Assembly (NCBI GenBank): GCA_936941515.1
Contig: CAKZJI010000437.1
Span: 1 to 12,273 of the forward strand
Source: an uncultured Propionibacteriaceae bacterium
GTDB taxonomy: Bacteria; Actinomycetota; Actinomycetes; Propionibacteriales; Propionibacteriaceae
Direction: 5' to 3'
Length of the DNA: 12,273 nt
Positions within the stretch are counted from its first letter, which is position 1; every line of letters starts with the position of its first letter. A program made the position numbers and the translations under genes. Positions 1 through 8,100 of this stretch are shown piece after piece. Below the pieces are notes generated by a model that did no database searches, was not told the DNA's origin, and saw only the letters and a list, made by a program, of their open reading frames with translations.

Positions 1-645
1 GTCCGCATGGTGGACGCGAAGGCCCGCGAACTGCGGAAGCAGTTCGAGGAACAGGTCGAGGAACCCAAGCGGCAGGCGTACACCGCGCTCGCCAAGGCCC
101 GGTACGCGATGGACGCCGGGAACACCTACCCGGACGCGACGTTCACCCTGGCACGAGATCACTGGCACACCGAGCAACACATCCGTACCTCCGGAATGTC
201 GTGGACCTTTCTCCGCGACTCGTTCTACATGGACTTCTTCCCCGACGTGGTGGATGAGAGCGACGAGATCAGAGGGCCCGCTGGAGACGGCAGGGTCGGA
301 GCAGTGGCAAGGCGGGACGTCGCCCGGTCGGCCATCGCCGTCCTGCGCGACCCGTCACGTCATGCGGGAGTCACCTATGACCTGACAGGACCGGAGGCGC
401 TCACACTGGCTGAGATCGCCCAGATCATCGGTGAGGCCTGGGGACGGCGGGTCACCTACCGGAGGGAGACCCTGGAGGAGGCCTATGCCTCAAGAGCCGG
501 CTATGGGGCTCCCGATTGGGAGGTCGATGCCTGGGTCTCCACCTACACCGCGATCGCCTCCGGTGAGATGGATGTGGTCTCTGACAGCGTCCGGGAGCTG
601 ACGGGGAAAGTCCCCCTGAGCCTGGCGGAGCTGCTGCGGGTATGA
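1..645 (+). CDS. Chimeric partial gene: S46 peptidase-like N-part joined to NmrA/SDR-family oxidoreductase C-part
   Basis: The reading frame is open at the left edge, so the gene starts outside the window; the ATG at 7 need not be its start. Codons up to about 150 encode ELRKQFEEQVEEP, ALAKARYAMDAG and TYPDATFTL, which resemble the region of S46 dipeptidyl-peptidases that reads roughly ARFAVYGTS-YPDATFTLRLS. From 151 on, ARDHWHTE, TFLRDSFYMDF, IRGPAGDGRVGAVAR and TYDLTGPEALTLAEIA are typical of the C-terminal two thirds of NAD(P)-binding NmrA/quinone-oxidoreductase-2-like proteins (usually about 280 residues). The Rossmann GxxGxxG segment of that family is missing in the visible part, so dinucleotide binding is unlikely. 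G or C ends 47 of the 50 codons before the junction and 38 of the 50 after it. The family calls are from memory of conserved strings. Either a fused, probably inactive gene or an assembly chimera. It converges on der, 22 bp apart, with no clear terminator between. Confidence 0.7.
   Translation, partial: VRMVDAKARELRKQFEEQVEEPKRQAYTALAKARYAMDAGNTYPDATFTLARDHWHTEQHIRTSGMSWTFLRDSFYMDFFPDVVDESDEIRGPAGDGRVGAVARRDVARSAIAVLRDPSRHAGVTYDLTGPEALTLAEIAQIIGEAWGRRVTYRRETLEEAYASRAGYGAPDWEVDAWVSTYTAIASGEMDVVSDSVRELTGKVPLSLAELLRV
130..150 (+). other. Putative fusion junction (seven-codon string PDATFTL)
   Basis: These 21 bases encode PDATFTL, a string that I recall in both S46 peptidases (PDATFTLRLS) and NmrA-like SDR proteins (PDATFTLARDHW). 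Upstream codons fit only the first family and downstream codons only the second. Wobble composition changes here. This is what recombination or misassembly at a short shared sequence would leave. The exact crossover cannot be placed inside the shared string. Confidence 0.55.
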
Positions 646-667
646 CCATAGGCCCGCCTGCCGCTGC

Positions 668-2005
668 TCAGGTGCGGTTCCTGTGCTTCTCGCGGGCGCG
701 GATCTCGATGTGGATCGGGGATCCCACGAAGCCGAACTCCTCCCGCAGCCGGCGTTCAATGAATCGGACGTAGGGTGCGTCGAACTGTCCGCTGGTGAAC
801 AGCGCGAACGTCGGGGGGCAGGCCTGAGCCTGGGTGCCGAACAGGATGCGGGGCTGCTTTCCCCCCCGCACCGGATGCGGATGAGCCGCCGCAAGCCGGC
901 CGAGGAATGCATTCAGCCTGCCCGTGGAGATGCGGGTCTCCCAGCCCGCGGCGGCGGTCTCGATGGATCGACTGAGCTTGTCGACGTTGCGCCCGGTGAG
1001 CGCGGAGATGTTGACCTTCGGGGCCCAGGTGAAGCCCACCAGATCACGTTCGATCTCCCGGTCCAGGTAGCGACGCCGCTCGTCATCTGTGAGATCCCAC
1101 TTGTTGAAGGCGATCACCAGTCCCCTGCCCGTCTCCTCGACATTGGTCAAGATCCGCAGATCCTGCTCCGTCACGGGCTGAGAGGCATCGATCACGGCCA
1201 CGCACACCTCGGCCCGCTCAATGGCGGCCTGGGTACGCAGGCTGGCATAGAACTCATGCCCAGAGGCCTCTTTCACGCGGCGGCGGATGCCGGCAGTGTC
1301 GATGAGACAGTACAGCTGGCCGCCGATCTCAACCAGCTCATCCACAGGATCGACTGTGGTCCCTGAGACCTCGGAGACCACCACACGCTGTTGGCGGGCG
1401 AGCTTGTTCAGCAGCGACGACTTTCCGACGTTCGGCTTGCCGACGATCGCGACACGACGAGGCCCGGCAATCTCCTCGAACCGCTCCGGCGGAGCCTCAG
1501 GCAGGGCCGCGAGCAGGGCATCCAGCAGATCACCGGAGCCCCGGCCGTGCATGGCCGACACGGGAAGAGGCTCCCCCAGACCCAGGTTCCACATGGTGGC
1601 CGCCATCGCCTCGTGACGCTGGTCGTCGACCTTGTTCGCCGCCAGCACCACAGGCTTCCTGGAGCGCCTCAGCACCCTCACCACGGCCTCATCCTCGTCA
1701 AGGGTGCCGACGGTTGCATCCACCACGAACAGCACCGCATCAGCCAGCGAGATCGCCAACTCAGCCTGTTCAGCAATCTGCTGCGCCATCCCCCGCGCGT
1801 CGGAAACCCAGCCCCCGGTGTCCACGAGCACGAATTCACGGCCATTCCAGGTGGCGTCGTAGGACACCCTGTCCCGGGTGACCCCGGGAACATCCTGCAC
1901 CACGGCCGCACGGCGACCCAGAATCCGGTTGACAAGGGTGGATTTGCCGACGTTTGGACGGCCGACCACCGCAACCACCGGTTTGATCATCGATTCCCCG
2001 CTCAT
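668..2005 (-). CDS. der: Ribosome-assembly GTPase Der (EngA)
   Basis: Cytoplasmic GTPase with two tandem G domains that assists 50S ribosomal subunit maturation. The first domain has GRPNVGKS (15-22), DTGG (62-65) and NKVD (124-127). The second has GKPNVGKS (189-196), DTAG (236-239) and NKWD (301-304). Residues ~355-445 form the KH-like C-terminal domain found only in Der, ending in a basic tail ([11 protein letters not shown]). At 445 residues it has normal length for the family. The start at 2005 is supported by GAGGAG five bases upstream; an in-frame Met at residue 6 (MIKPV) is the alternative. It is the last gene of the minus-strand run, 55 bp after the small NIF3-like gene. Having cmk close upstream is usual in actinobacteria. 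Nothing in the sequence suggests loss of function. Confidence 0.97.
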   Translation of the reverse strand: MSGESMIKPVVAVVGRPNVGKSTLVNRILGRRAAVVQDVPGVTRDRVSYDATWNGREFVLVDTGGWVSDARGMAQQIAEQAELAISLADAVLFVVDATVGTLDEDEAVVRVLRRSRKPVVLAANKVDDQRHEAMAATMWNLGLGEPLPVSAMHGRGSGDLLDALLAALPEAPPERFEEIAGPRRVAIVGKPNVGKSSLLNKLARQQRVVVSEVSGTTVDPVDELVEIGGQLYCLIDTAGIRRRVKEASGHEFYASLRTQAAIERAEVCVAVIDASQPVTEQDLRILTNVEETGRGLVIAFNKWDLTDDERRRYLDREIERDLVGFTWAPKVNISALTGRNVDKLSRSIETAAAGWETRISTGRLNAFLGRLAAAHPHPVRGGKQPRILFGTQAQACPPTFALFTSGQFDAPYVRFIERRLREEFGFVGSPIHIEIRAREKHRNRT

Positions 2006-2010
2006 GCGTT

Positions 2011-2016
2011 CTCCTC
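2011..2016 (-). promoter_or_regulatory. Shine-Dalgarno of der
   Basis: On the minus strand this reads GAGGAG, followed by AACGC and the ATG at 2005. The strong match and five-base spacing favour the MSGES start over the later MIKP start. Confidence 0.7.
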
Positions 2017-2060
2017 AAGTGCAGGACAGCCTCAAGAATCGTACCGGAGACTGGCAGAGA

Positions 2061-2378
2061 CTATGCCGTTGTCAGGACGTGGAAGGCCGGCTCCTCGTAG
2101 GGATGCGCCCTCCGCAGCGCGGAGACGACGACCTCCCGCAACGACCGGGGGAAGGAGACCTCAACGCGATTCTCCGCAACTCGCTCGATCTCTCCCACCG
2201 CCCCAATCGTGGGGTGTGCCCCGGTCAGGGGCCGGAACTGACCGGCACCGGGCGCAACGAACGCGCATGAGTCGTAGTTCCCGATGCGCCCAGCACCCGC
2301 CGCGAACAGGGCCTCCAGCACTCGGTCAGTGTCAGGGATGGGAATGTAGACAATTAGCAGGTCAAGGGGCTCACTCAT
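2061..2378 (-). CDS. Small NIF3/YqfO-type protein (stand-alone domain)
   Basis: A 105-residue cytoplasmic protein resembling the CutA-like domain inserted in NIF3/YqfO proteins, which also occurs alone in bacteria. Characteristic strings are LLIVYIPIPDTDRVLEALFAAGAG (residues ~7-30, read as a strand and helix), RIGNYDSCAF (31-40), PTIGAVGEIERV (56-67) and RRAHPYEEPAF (89-99). The molecular function of this family is not established. I chose the ATG at 2378 (MSEPLD) because the longer reading adds 13 residues unlike the family. The start overlaps the cmk stop in ATGAGTGA, an eight-base overlap that suggests translational coupling. A weak TTGGAG lies ten bases upstream. der follows after 55 bp. 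The dinuclear-metal NIF3 body itself is absent here. Confidence 0.8.
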   Translation of the reverse strand: MSEPLDLLIVYIPIPDTDRVLEALFAAGAGRIGNYDSCAFVAPGAGQFRPLTGAHPTIGAVGEIERVAENRVEVSFPRSLREVVVSALRRAHPYEEPAFHVLTTA

Positions 2379-3024
2379 GGGGCACCAACTCCAACACAGC
2401 CGCCACGACCTGATCAAGGCTGAGCTCAGTGGAGTTGATCACCTCAACCCCCTCGGAGGCAACCATGAAATTAGACACCGTCGAGTCATCCTGGTCGCGA
2501 CGCACTATGGAATCCACCACCCGCTCCGAGCTCTCCCCCAGCTCTGCCGCTCGCCGGCCAACCCGCACGCCGGGGTCAGCGGTGAGCAGCACCCGTACAT
2601 CGGCGTCGGGCACAACGACGGTGGTGATGTCGCGTCCCTCCACCACGATGCGTCGATTGTGCTCGGCGATGATCTGACGCATCTGCAGTGTCAGGACACG
2701 ACGCACCTCGGGAACCCTCGCAACTTGGGAGACCACGGCTGAGATGGTTGGCTCTCGGATCTCCTGGGTCACGTCGCGACCGTTGATGGAGACCCGCGGG
2801 GCCTTGGGGTCAGTTGAGATCCGCAGCTCAGCCTGAGTGGCAAGCCTGCCGATTCCCTCCACATCCTGCTGCCTCAGCCCAAGCCGCAGGTACTCGGCTG
2901 CGATGGCCCGGTACATGGCCCCGGTGTCCAGGTAGCCGAGCTGCAGCCGCAACGCAACCTGTTTCGCCGTGGATGATTTACCGACTCCGCTTGGGCCGTC
3001 CAGCGCTATCACGAGTTCCCGCAT
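2371..3024 (-). CDS. cmk: Cytidylate kinase
   Basis: Phosphorylates CMP and dCMP to the diphosphates with ATP, feeding nucleotide synthesis. The 217-residue protein has the P-loop GPSGVGKSS (10-18), YLDTGAMYR (31-39), the CMP-binding and core strings VVEGRDITTVV (127-137), and the lid motif RRDQDDS (175-181). Length is normal for bacterial Cmk (about 220-230). The same frame stays open for a further 136 codons upstream, but that stretch is antisense-type noise over tyrA. The start at 3024 has GGGAGG seven bases before it and overlaps the tyrA stop as TGATG. The stop overlaps the start of the NIF3-like gene. Actinobacteria commonly keep cmk next to der, and here one small gene separates them. 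Coupled translation with tyrA is likely. Confidence 0.96.
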   Translation of the reverse strand: MRELVIALDGPSGVGKSSTAKQVALRLQLGYLDTGAMYRAIAAEYLRLGLRQQDVEGIGRLATQAELRISTDPKAPRVSINGRDVTQEIREPTISAVVSQVARVPEVRRVLTLQMRQIIAEHNRRIVVEGRDITTVVVPDADVRVLLTADPGVRVGRRAAELGESSERVVDSIVRRDQDDSTVSNFMVASEGVEVINSTELSLDQVVAAVLELVPHE

Positions 3025-4091
3025 CACAGTGCCTCCCTGTCCAGCCATGCCCGCCATCCTCGCTCGATCAGGCTGTCGCAGAATCGCTCGGCCTTCGGGC
3101 GTTCGACGGAGATTGAGAGATAGCCCACCTCGCGCAAGGCGTCGTGGTTCAGCTCGAAGTCCTCGACATTGTGCCCCAAGTCGCCGACATCGGTGAACAG
3201 GCGGGTCAGTGAACGGGGTTCGTCGGGAATCTCCACGGTGACCACGGCCACGTCGAGGGGTTCCTGGCCGTGTTTGCCACGCAGGGCCTGGGCGCCATGC
3301 TGCCCCAGCCTGAGAAAGGCCTCCAGCTGGTCCCCCTGGTCGAGCACCCCGATCAGGTATTCGAGATCGGCTGCGACCTCCCTCAGCTCCCTGCGGATGG
3401 CGGCTGCGTTCGTGGTGATGATCTGACGCCACAGCCCAGGATCAGAGCCGGCGATGCGCGTCACATCCCGGATGCCCTGCCCCGCAAGCCGCAGGTTCTC
3501 TCCCGGCACCCCCCTCAGATGGGAGGCAGTCAGGATGCTCATCAGATGCGGGACATGACTCACCTGGGCCACAGCCTCGTCGTGAAGGTCGGCATCGAGT
3601 TCCACCAAGTGGCTGCCGGCGAGCCGAGCCAGCTCACGGACCACGTCCACATGCTGCTGCGAGTTGTGGCCGGTGGGAGTTATCACCCAGGTGCGGTCCC
3701 GGAAGAGATCCGCAGATGCGGTCAACGGGCCGGTGAGCTGGGAGCCTGCCATCGGGTGGCTGGGGACATACCGAGCCGCATGGGGACTCGCAGCCTCGAC
3801 GGCCCTGGCGATTGATGCCTTGACCGATCCCACGTCAGTGACCACCGCCTCAGGGTGATGGTCGAGTGCCCCGAGTACCACATCGGCGATCGTCTCAGGC
3901 GGCGATGCTGCCACCACGACATCCACCGGTTCGGGCTCCGTCACCACCCGTCCTGCCCCCAGGCCAACAGCCACCCTCGCGTGGGACGGGTTGAGGTCCG
4001 CCAGCTGCACGTCGGCACCGGCGTGCGTCAGCGCCATGCCCAGCGACGAGCCGACCAAGCCCGTGCCGATGATCAGAGCTCTCATCGCCAT
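3024..4091 (-). CDS. tyrA: Prephenate dehydrogenase with C-terminal ACT domain
   Basis: NAD(P)-dependent oxidative decarboxylation of prephenate to 4-hydroxyphenylpyruvate in tyrosine synthesis. The 355-residue protein has the Rossmann glycines IIGTGLVGSSLG (7-18), TDVGSVK (85-91), SHPMAGS (111-117), AQVSHVPHL (175-183) and GIRDVTRIAGSDPGLW (206-221), all typical of TyrA. Residues ~281-355, beginning VAVVTVEIPDEPRSL, look like an ACT regulatory domain, so feedback by an amino acid, probably tyrosine, is inferred. The first ATG (4091) overlaps the trmI stop as TGATG; a second ATG lies two codons in (4085). No good Shine-Dalgarno is visible, consistent with coupling to trmI. The stop overlaps cmk in the same TGATG way. 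Confidence 0.95.
   Translation of the reverse strand: MAMRALIIGTGLVGSSLGMALTHAGADVQLADLNPSHARVAVGLGAGRVVTEPEPVDVVVAASPPETIADVVLGALDHHPEAVVTDVGSVKASIARAVEAASPHAARYVPSHPMAGSQLTGPLTASADLFRDRTWVITPTGHNSQQHVDVVRELARLAGSHLVELDADLHDEAVAQVSHVPHLMSILTASHLRGVPGENLRLAGQGIRDVTRIAGSDPGLWRQIITTNAAAIRRELREVAADLEYLIGVLDQGDQLEAFLRLGQHGAQALRGKHGQEPLDVAVVTVEIPDEPRSLTRLFTDVGDLGHNVEDFELNHDALREVGYLSISVERPKAERFCDSLIERGWRAWLDREAL
3032..3037 (-). promoter_or_regulatory. Shine-Dalgarno of cmk
   Basis: Minus strand GGGAGG, seven bases before the ATG at 3024. It lies inside the end of tyrA and fixes the cmk start against the much longer open frame. Confidence 0.7.
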
Positions 4092-4990
4092 CAGGATGGT
4101 TCCGGGATGTTGAGGGGACGTGGCCCCTGATAGTCGGGCCCATATGCGCCGGGCGCGGGACGGCGTTTGCGGACGGGGGCGGTGACACCCGGTGCGAGTC
4201 GCCGGGAGAACACGAGAAAGCCGGTGTGCCCGCTGGTACCGTGCCCAGGACGGATCGCCAAGCCCTCGGCATGCCAGTCACGCACCGTCGTCTCCGTCGC
4301 CGTGGGCTCTGTGTAGCCGCCGTGCGCACGCAGGGTGTCCATCACCCTGCCCAGCTGGGTGGCGGTTGCGACATAGCAGCAGATGACGCCGCCGGGTATC
4401 AGGCGCTCCCCCACTGCTTCGATGCACTCCCAGGGGGCGAGCATGTCCAGGATCGCCCTGTCGATGGGATCGTCGGAGATGGCCTCCGCCAGATCACCGA
4501 CGGTCAGCTCCCAGGCCGGGTGCGGACCCCCGAGGAAGGTCTCCACATTCCGGCGTGCCACGTCGGCGAACTGTTGACGTCGCTCGTAGGAATGCAGACG
4601 TCCCCCAGCGCCGATGGCCCGCAGCAGCACCAGCGACAGCGCTCCTGAGCCGACTCCCGCCTCAAGGACCCGAGCCCCGGGGAAGATGTCAGCCCACATC
4701 ACGATCTGGGCGGCGTCCTTGGGGTAGATGACAGCTGCGTCACGGGGCATCCCCACCATGAACTCGTTGAGCAGCGGACGCAGCACGAGGTACTCGGTGC
4801 CGCCGGCGGAGCGGATCGTCACCCCCTCGGGTCCGCCGATCAGGTCGTCATGGCTGATTCCCCCCTTCGTGGTGTGCCAGACCGCGCCCGCCTTCAGGAC
4901 CACCGACTTCCTACGACCCTTGGGGTCGGTCAGGGTGACTCGCTCCCCCACACTCAGCGGTCCGCTCCGGACTCCTGACAGATTCACCAC
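4091..4990 (-). CDS. trmI: tRNA (adenine-58-N1)-methyltransferase TrmI
   Basis: SAM-dependent enzyme that makes m1A58 (in some relatives also m1A57) in the T-loop of tRNA. The N-terminal beta domain (1-~75) contains VWHTTKGGISHDDLIG (37-52). The Rossmann methyltransferase domain has motif I VLEAGVGSGALS (108-119) and the catalytic-loop string RAILDMLAPWE (178-188). WHAEGLAIRPGHGTSGHTGFL (240-259) is the conserved C-terminal region. A short proline- and basic-rich tail (270-299) is extra and probably disordered. 299 residues is a little longer than the roughly 280 of the mycobacterial enzyme. The start is GTG at 4990; a second GTG at 4987 overlaps the stop of the preceding small ORF as GTGA and has equally good spacing from GGAGGAG. 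The stop overlaps tyrA. Confidence 0.95.
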   Translation of the reverse strand: MVNLSGVRSGPLSVGERVTLTDPKGRRKSVVLKAGAVWHTTKGGISHDDLIGGPEGVTIRSAGGTEYLVLRPLLNEFMVGMPRDAAVIYPKDAAQIVMWADIFPGARVLEAGVGSGALSLVLLRAIGAGGRLHSYERRQQFADVARRNVETFLGGPHPAWELTVGDLAEAISDDPIDRAILDMLAPWECIEAVGERLIPGGVICCYVATATQLGRVMDTLRAHGGYTEPTATETTVRDWHAEGLAIRPGHGTSGHTGFLVFSRRLAPGVTAPVRKRRPAPGAYGPDYQGPRPLNIPEPS

Positions 4991-5127
4991 TGGCTCCTCC
5001 AGATCTCACACAGCTCCTCCGCCCAGCCAAGACCCACCAGGCCCACCTCCCAGATGCCGCAGTGGCGTGGCGGCTGGGTGTCGTCGAAGTCCCACAGGAT
5101 CACTCTGGGCACGAGGGTTCCAATCAT
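4984..5127 (-). CDS. Small ORF (47 aa) with HAD-like DxDxT motif, unrecognised
   Basis: This lies in the only sizeable space between metH and trmI. It reads from ATG 5127 to a TGA at 4984-4986 that overlaps the trmI start region (GTGA). Residues ~8-18 are RVILWDFDDTQ, a hydrophobic strand followed by DxDxT as in motif I of HAD phosphatases. The remainder is tryptophan-rich (IWEVGL, LGWAEELCEIW) and I do not recognise it. G or C ends 40 of its 47 sense codons, as in neighbouring genes, which supports coding. The Shine-Dalgarno is poor (TTGGAAAC). It begins 17 bases after the metH stop. It could be a real small protein, a leader coupled to trmI, or the remnant of a HAD hydrolase of about 200 residues. 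No catalytic function can be assigned, because HAD motifs II to IV are absent. Confidence 0.45.
   Translation of the reverse strand: MIGTLVPRVILWDFDDTQPPRHCGIWEVGLVGLGWAEELCEIWRSQW
4994..5000 (-). promoter_or_regulatory. Shine-Dalgarno of trmI
   Basis: Minus strand GGAGGAG, three bases before GTG 4990 and six before GTG 4987. The spacing slightly favours the second GTG, which would shorten TrmI by one residue. Confidence 0.65.
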
Positions 5128-5144
5128 CGTGTTTCCAACAAAGC

Positions 5145-8100
5145 TCAGGTGGCGCTGAAGTACTTCGCCTGGGGGTGATGCACCACCATGGCATCGGTTG
5201 ACTGCTCAGGATGCAGTTGAAGTTCCTCTGACAGCTCCACCCCAATCCGCTCGGGTTCAAGCAGGCTCACCAGCTTCCGGCGATCCTCCATGTTCGGGCA
5301 GGCGGGGTAGCCGAACGAATACCGGGAGCCCCGATAGGCCTGATCACGGATGGCAGCATCGGTGGCTCCCTCTTCATGAGTGAAGCCCAGATCCTCCCGG
5401 ATACGGTGATGCCAGTGTTCCGCCAGGGCCTCGGTCAGCTGCACGGACAGCCCATGCAACTCCAGGTATTCACGGTAGCGGTTGCCCTCGAACAGCCGCT
5501 GAGTTCCCCGGGCGACCTCGGAGCCCATCGTCACCAGCTGCATGGCCAGGACATCCGGTCCCAGCTCCCGCGTCTCCTGGGCGTCACGGAAGAAGTCTGC
5601 CAGGCAGAGTCGTGCATCGCGGCGCTGCCGGGGGAACTCGAAGCGGGTGAGTTCACGCTCCGGTTGCTCCGGGTCGCCGACTATGAGGGTGTTGCCCTCG
5701 CTGTGCACTGGGAAATAGCCGTAGACGGCGGAGAAGTTCGCCAGTCTCTCCGTGGTGATGCGGTCCAGCCACATGCGCAGCCGCGGTATGCCCTCTGTGG
5801 CGACGAGCTCCTCATAGCTGGGCCCGTCCTTGGTGGGTTTCAGGCCCCACCGGCCCAGGAAGGTGGCCCGATGATCCAGCCACTGGGCGACGTCGGCGAC
5901 GGGTATGCCCTTGACCACGCGGGTTCCCCAGAACGGCGGAGTGGGCACAGCGATGCGGCGCTGCACATCGTCGGAGCGGCGGGTGTCCACCTGCCCCTCC
6001 TCAATCACCTCCATTTTTTTGTAGCGGCGTTTCCTGGGTTCGGGGAGTTGCGCGCCAGCCACCCCCTGTTTCACGGCCATGACGGCGTCCATGAGGGCCA
6101 GTCCCTCAAAGGCGTCCTTGGCATAGCGCACCTCGCCATCAAACATGTCATTGAGATCATGCTCCACGAAGGCGCGGGTCAGGGCGGCGCCACCCAGCAG
6201 GACTGGGTACTTCTCCGCCAGTCCCAAGCGGTTCAGCTCTGCGAGGTTGTCCTTCATCACGAGCGTGGACTTCACCAGCAGCCCGGACATGCCGATGGCA
6301 TCGGCCCCATTCGCCTCGGCTGCGTCGATGATGGCCTGGATCGGCTGTTTGATCCCGATGTTGATGACGGTGTAGCCGTTGTTGCTGACGATGATGTCGA
6401 CGAGGTTCTTGCCGATATCGTGGACATCCCCCCGGACGGTGGCGAGCACGAGGGTTCCCTTGCCGCTGCTGCCTTCGACCTTGTCGATGTGCGGCTCCAG
6501 ATGGGCCACGGCGGCCTTCATCACCTCCGCTGATTGGAGGACGAACGGCAACTGCATCTGGCCGGAGCCAAACAGCTCTCCCACAACCTTCATGCCAGCC
6601 AGGAGGTCCTCGTTGATGATGTCGAGGGCAGCCTTGTCCGCGAGGGCCTCGTCAAGATCGGAGTCGAGCCCTTTGGCCTCGCCGTCGATGATGCGGCGAC
6701 GCAGTCTCTCCGCCAGGGGCAGGGCGGCCAGCTCAGCGGCCCGAGAGGCGCGGACGGAGGCGGCGGTGACCCCCTCGAACAGCTCAAGGAAACGGGTCAG
6801 GGGGTCGTAGCCCTCACTGCGGCGGTCCCACACCAGATCCAGCGCAACCTGCCGTTGCTCCTCTGGGATCCGGTCCATGGGGAGGATTTTCGCGGAATGC
6901 ACGATGGCCGAGTCCAAGCCAGCCTCGACGCACTCGTGAAGGAACACGGAGTTCAGCACCATGCGGGCCGCCGGATTCAGGCCGAAGGACACGTTGGACA
7001 CGCCAAGAGTTGTGCGCACCCCGGGGTAGCGGTGTTTCAGCTCCCGGATTGCCTCAATGGTCTCGATGCCGTCGCGGCGGGTCTCCTCCTGTCCCGTGGC
7101 GATGGGGAAGGTCAGGCAGTCGACGAGGATGTCGCCCACGTTCATTCCCCAGGTGCCGGTCAACTCGTCAATCAGCCGTGAGGCCACCCGGATCTTCCAC
7201 TCGGCGGTCCGGGCCTGGCCCTCCTCGTCGATCGTCAGGGCGACCACGGCCGCGCCATGCTCCGCGACCAGGGGCATGACCCGACCGAACCTGGAGGTGG
7301 GGCCATCCCCATCCTCGTAGTTGACCGAGTTGATGATGCAGCGGCCCGCCAGCCTCTCCAGCCCGGCCTGCAGCACCTGTGGCTCCGTGGAGTCCAGCAC
7401 GATCGGCATGGTGACAGAGGTGGCCAGCCGTCCGGCGAGCTCCGTCATGTCGGCCACACCATCACGGCCTACATAGTCGACGCACAAATCCAGAACGTGT
7501 GCGCCGTCGCGGGCCTGGCCCTTGGCGATCTCAACGCACTCGTCGATCTGACCCGCCAGCATCGCCTCACGGAAGGCTTTGGAGCCATTCGCGTTGGTGC
7601 GCTCCCCGATGTTCAGGTAGCTGAGGTCCTGATGGAATGGCACCTCCACGTAGAGGGAGGAGCAGGTGCGTTCAGTACTGATCTCACGTTTTGTGACGGG
7701 TTTGCCGCTGAGCCTCTCAGCAAGCAGCCTGATGTGCTCCGGTGTGGTTCCGCAACATCCGCCGATGACGCTCAGGCCGTATTCTGTGCGATAGGCATCC
7801 AGGGCTGTCGCCAATGCCTCCGGGCCCAGCGGATACACTGCGCCATCAGGTGTCAGCTCAGGCAGGCCGGCGTTCGGCATCGCGCCGATCCCGCAGGTCG
7901 CGTTGCGTGACAGATAGCGCAGATGCTCGCTCATCTCTGCCGGGCCGGTGGCGCAGTTCAACCCGATCACATCGACCCCGAGGGACTCCAGCGTCGTACG
8001 GGCTGCCCCGATCTCGGAGCCCAGCAGCATCGTTCCTGTGGTCTCAACGGTGACGTTGACGAGGATCGGCAAGTCCACTCCGAGGTTTTCCCGGGCGCGT

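Noticed and set aside
646..667. Shared bidirectional terminator between the chimeric gene and der
   Set aside because: No stem of useful length and no T-tract could be found in the 22 bp or the adjacent gene ends.
1391..2413. Plus-strand open frame of 340 codons opposite der
   Set aside because: Covers der and the NIF3-like gene in antisense; its Arg/His/Pro-rich sequence shows no recognisable domain.
3025..3432. N-terminal extension of cmk (136 more codons in frame)
   Set aside because: The extension overlaps tyrA, is Arg/Gly-rich without structure, and the ATG at 3024 with GGGAGG in front begins directly at the family's N-terminus.
5006..5260. Minus-strand frame of 84 codons between metH and trmI
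   Set aside because: It overlaps the metH C-terminus out of frame and shows no conserved motif; the 47-codon frame in the same gap has better coding character and the DxDxT string.
5376..6533. Plus-strand open frame of 385 codons
   Set aside because: It lies entirely antisense to metH, whose domains and motifs are complete. Long antisense frames are expected in GC-rich genes, and this one resembles no known protein family I can name.
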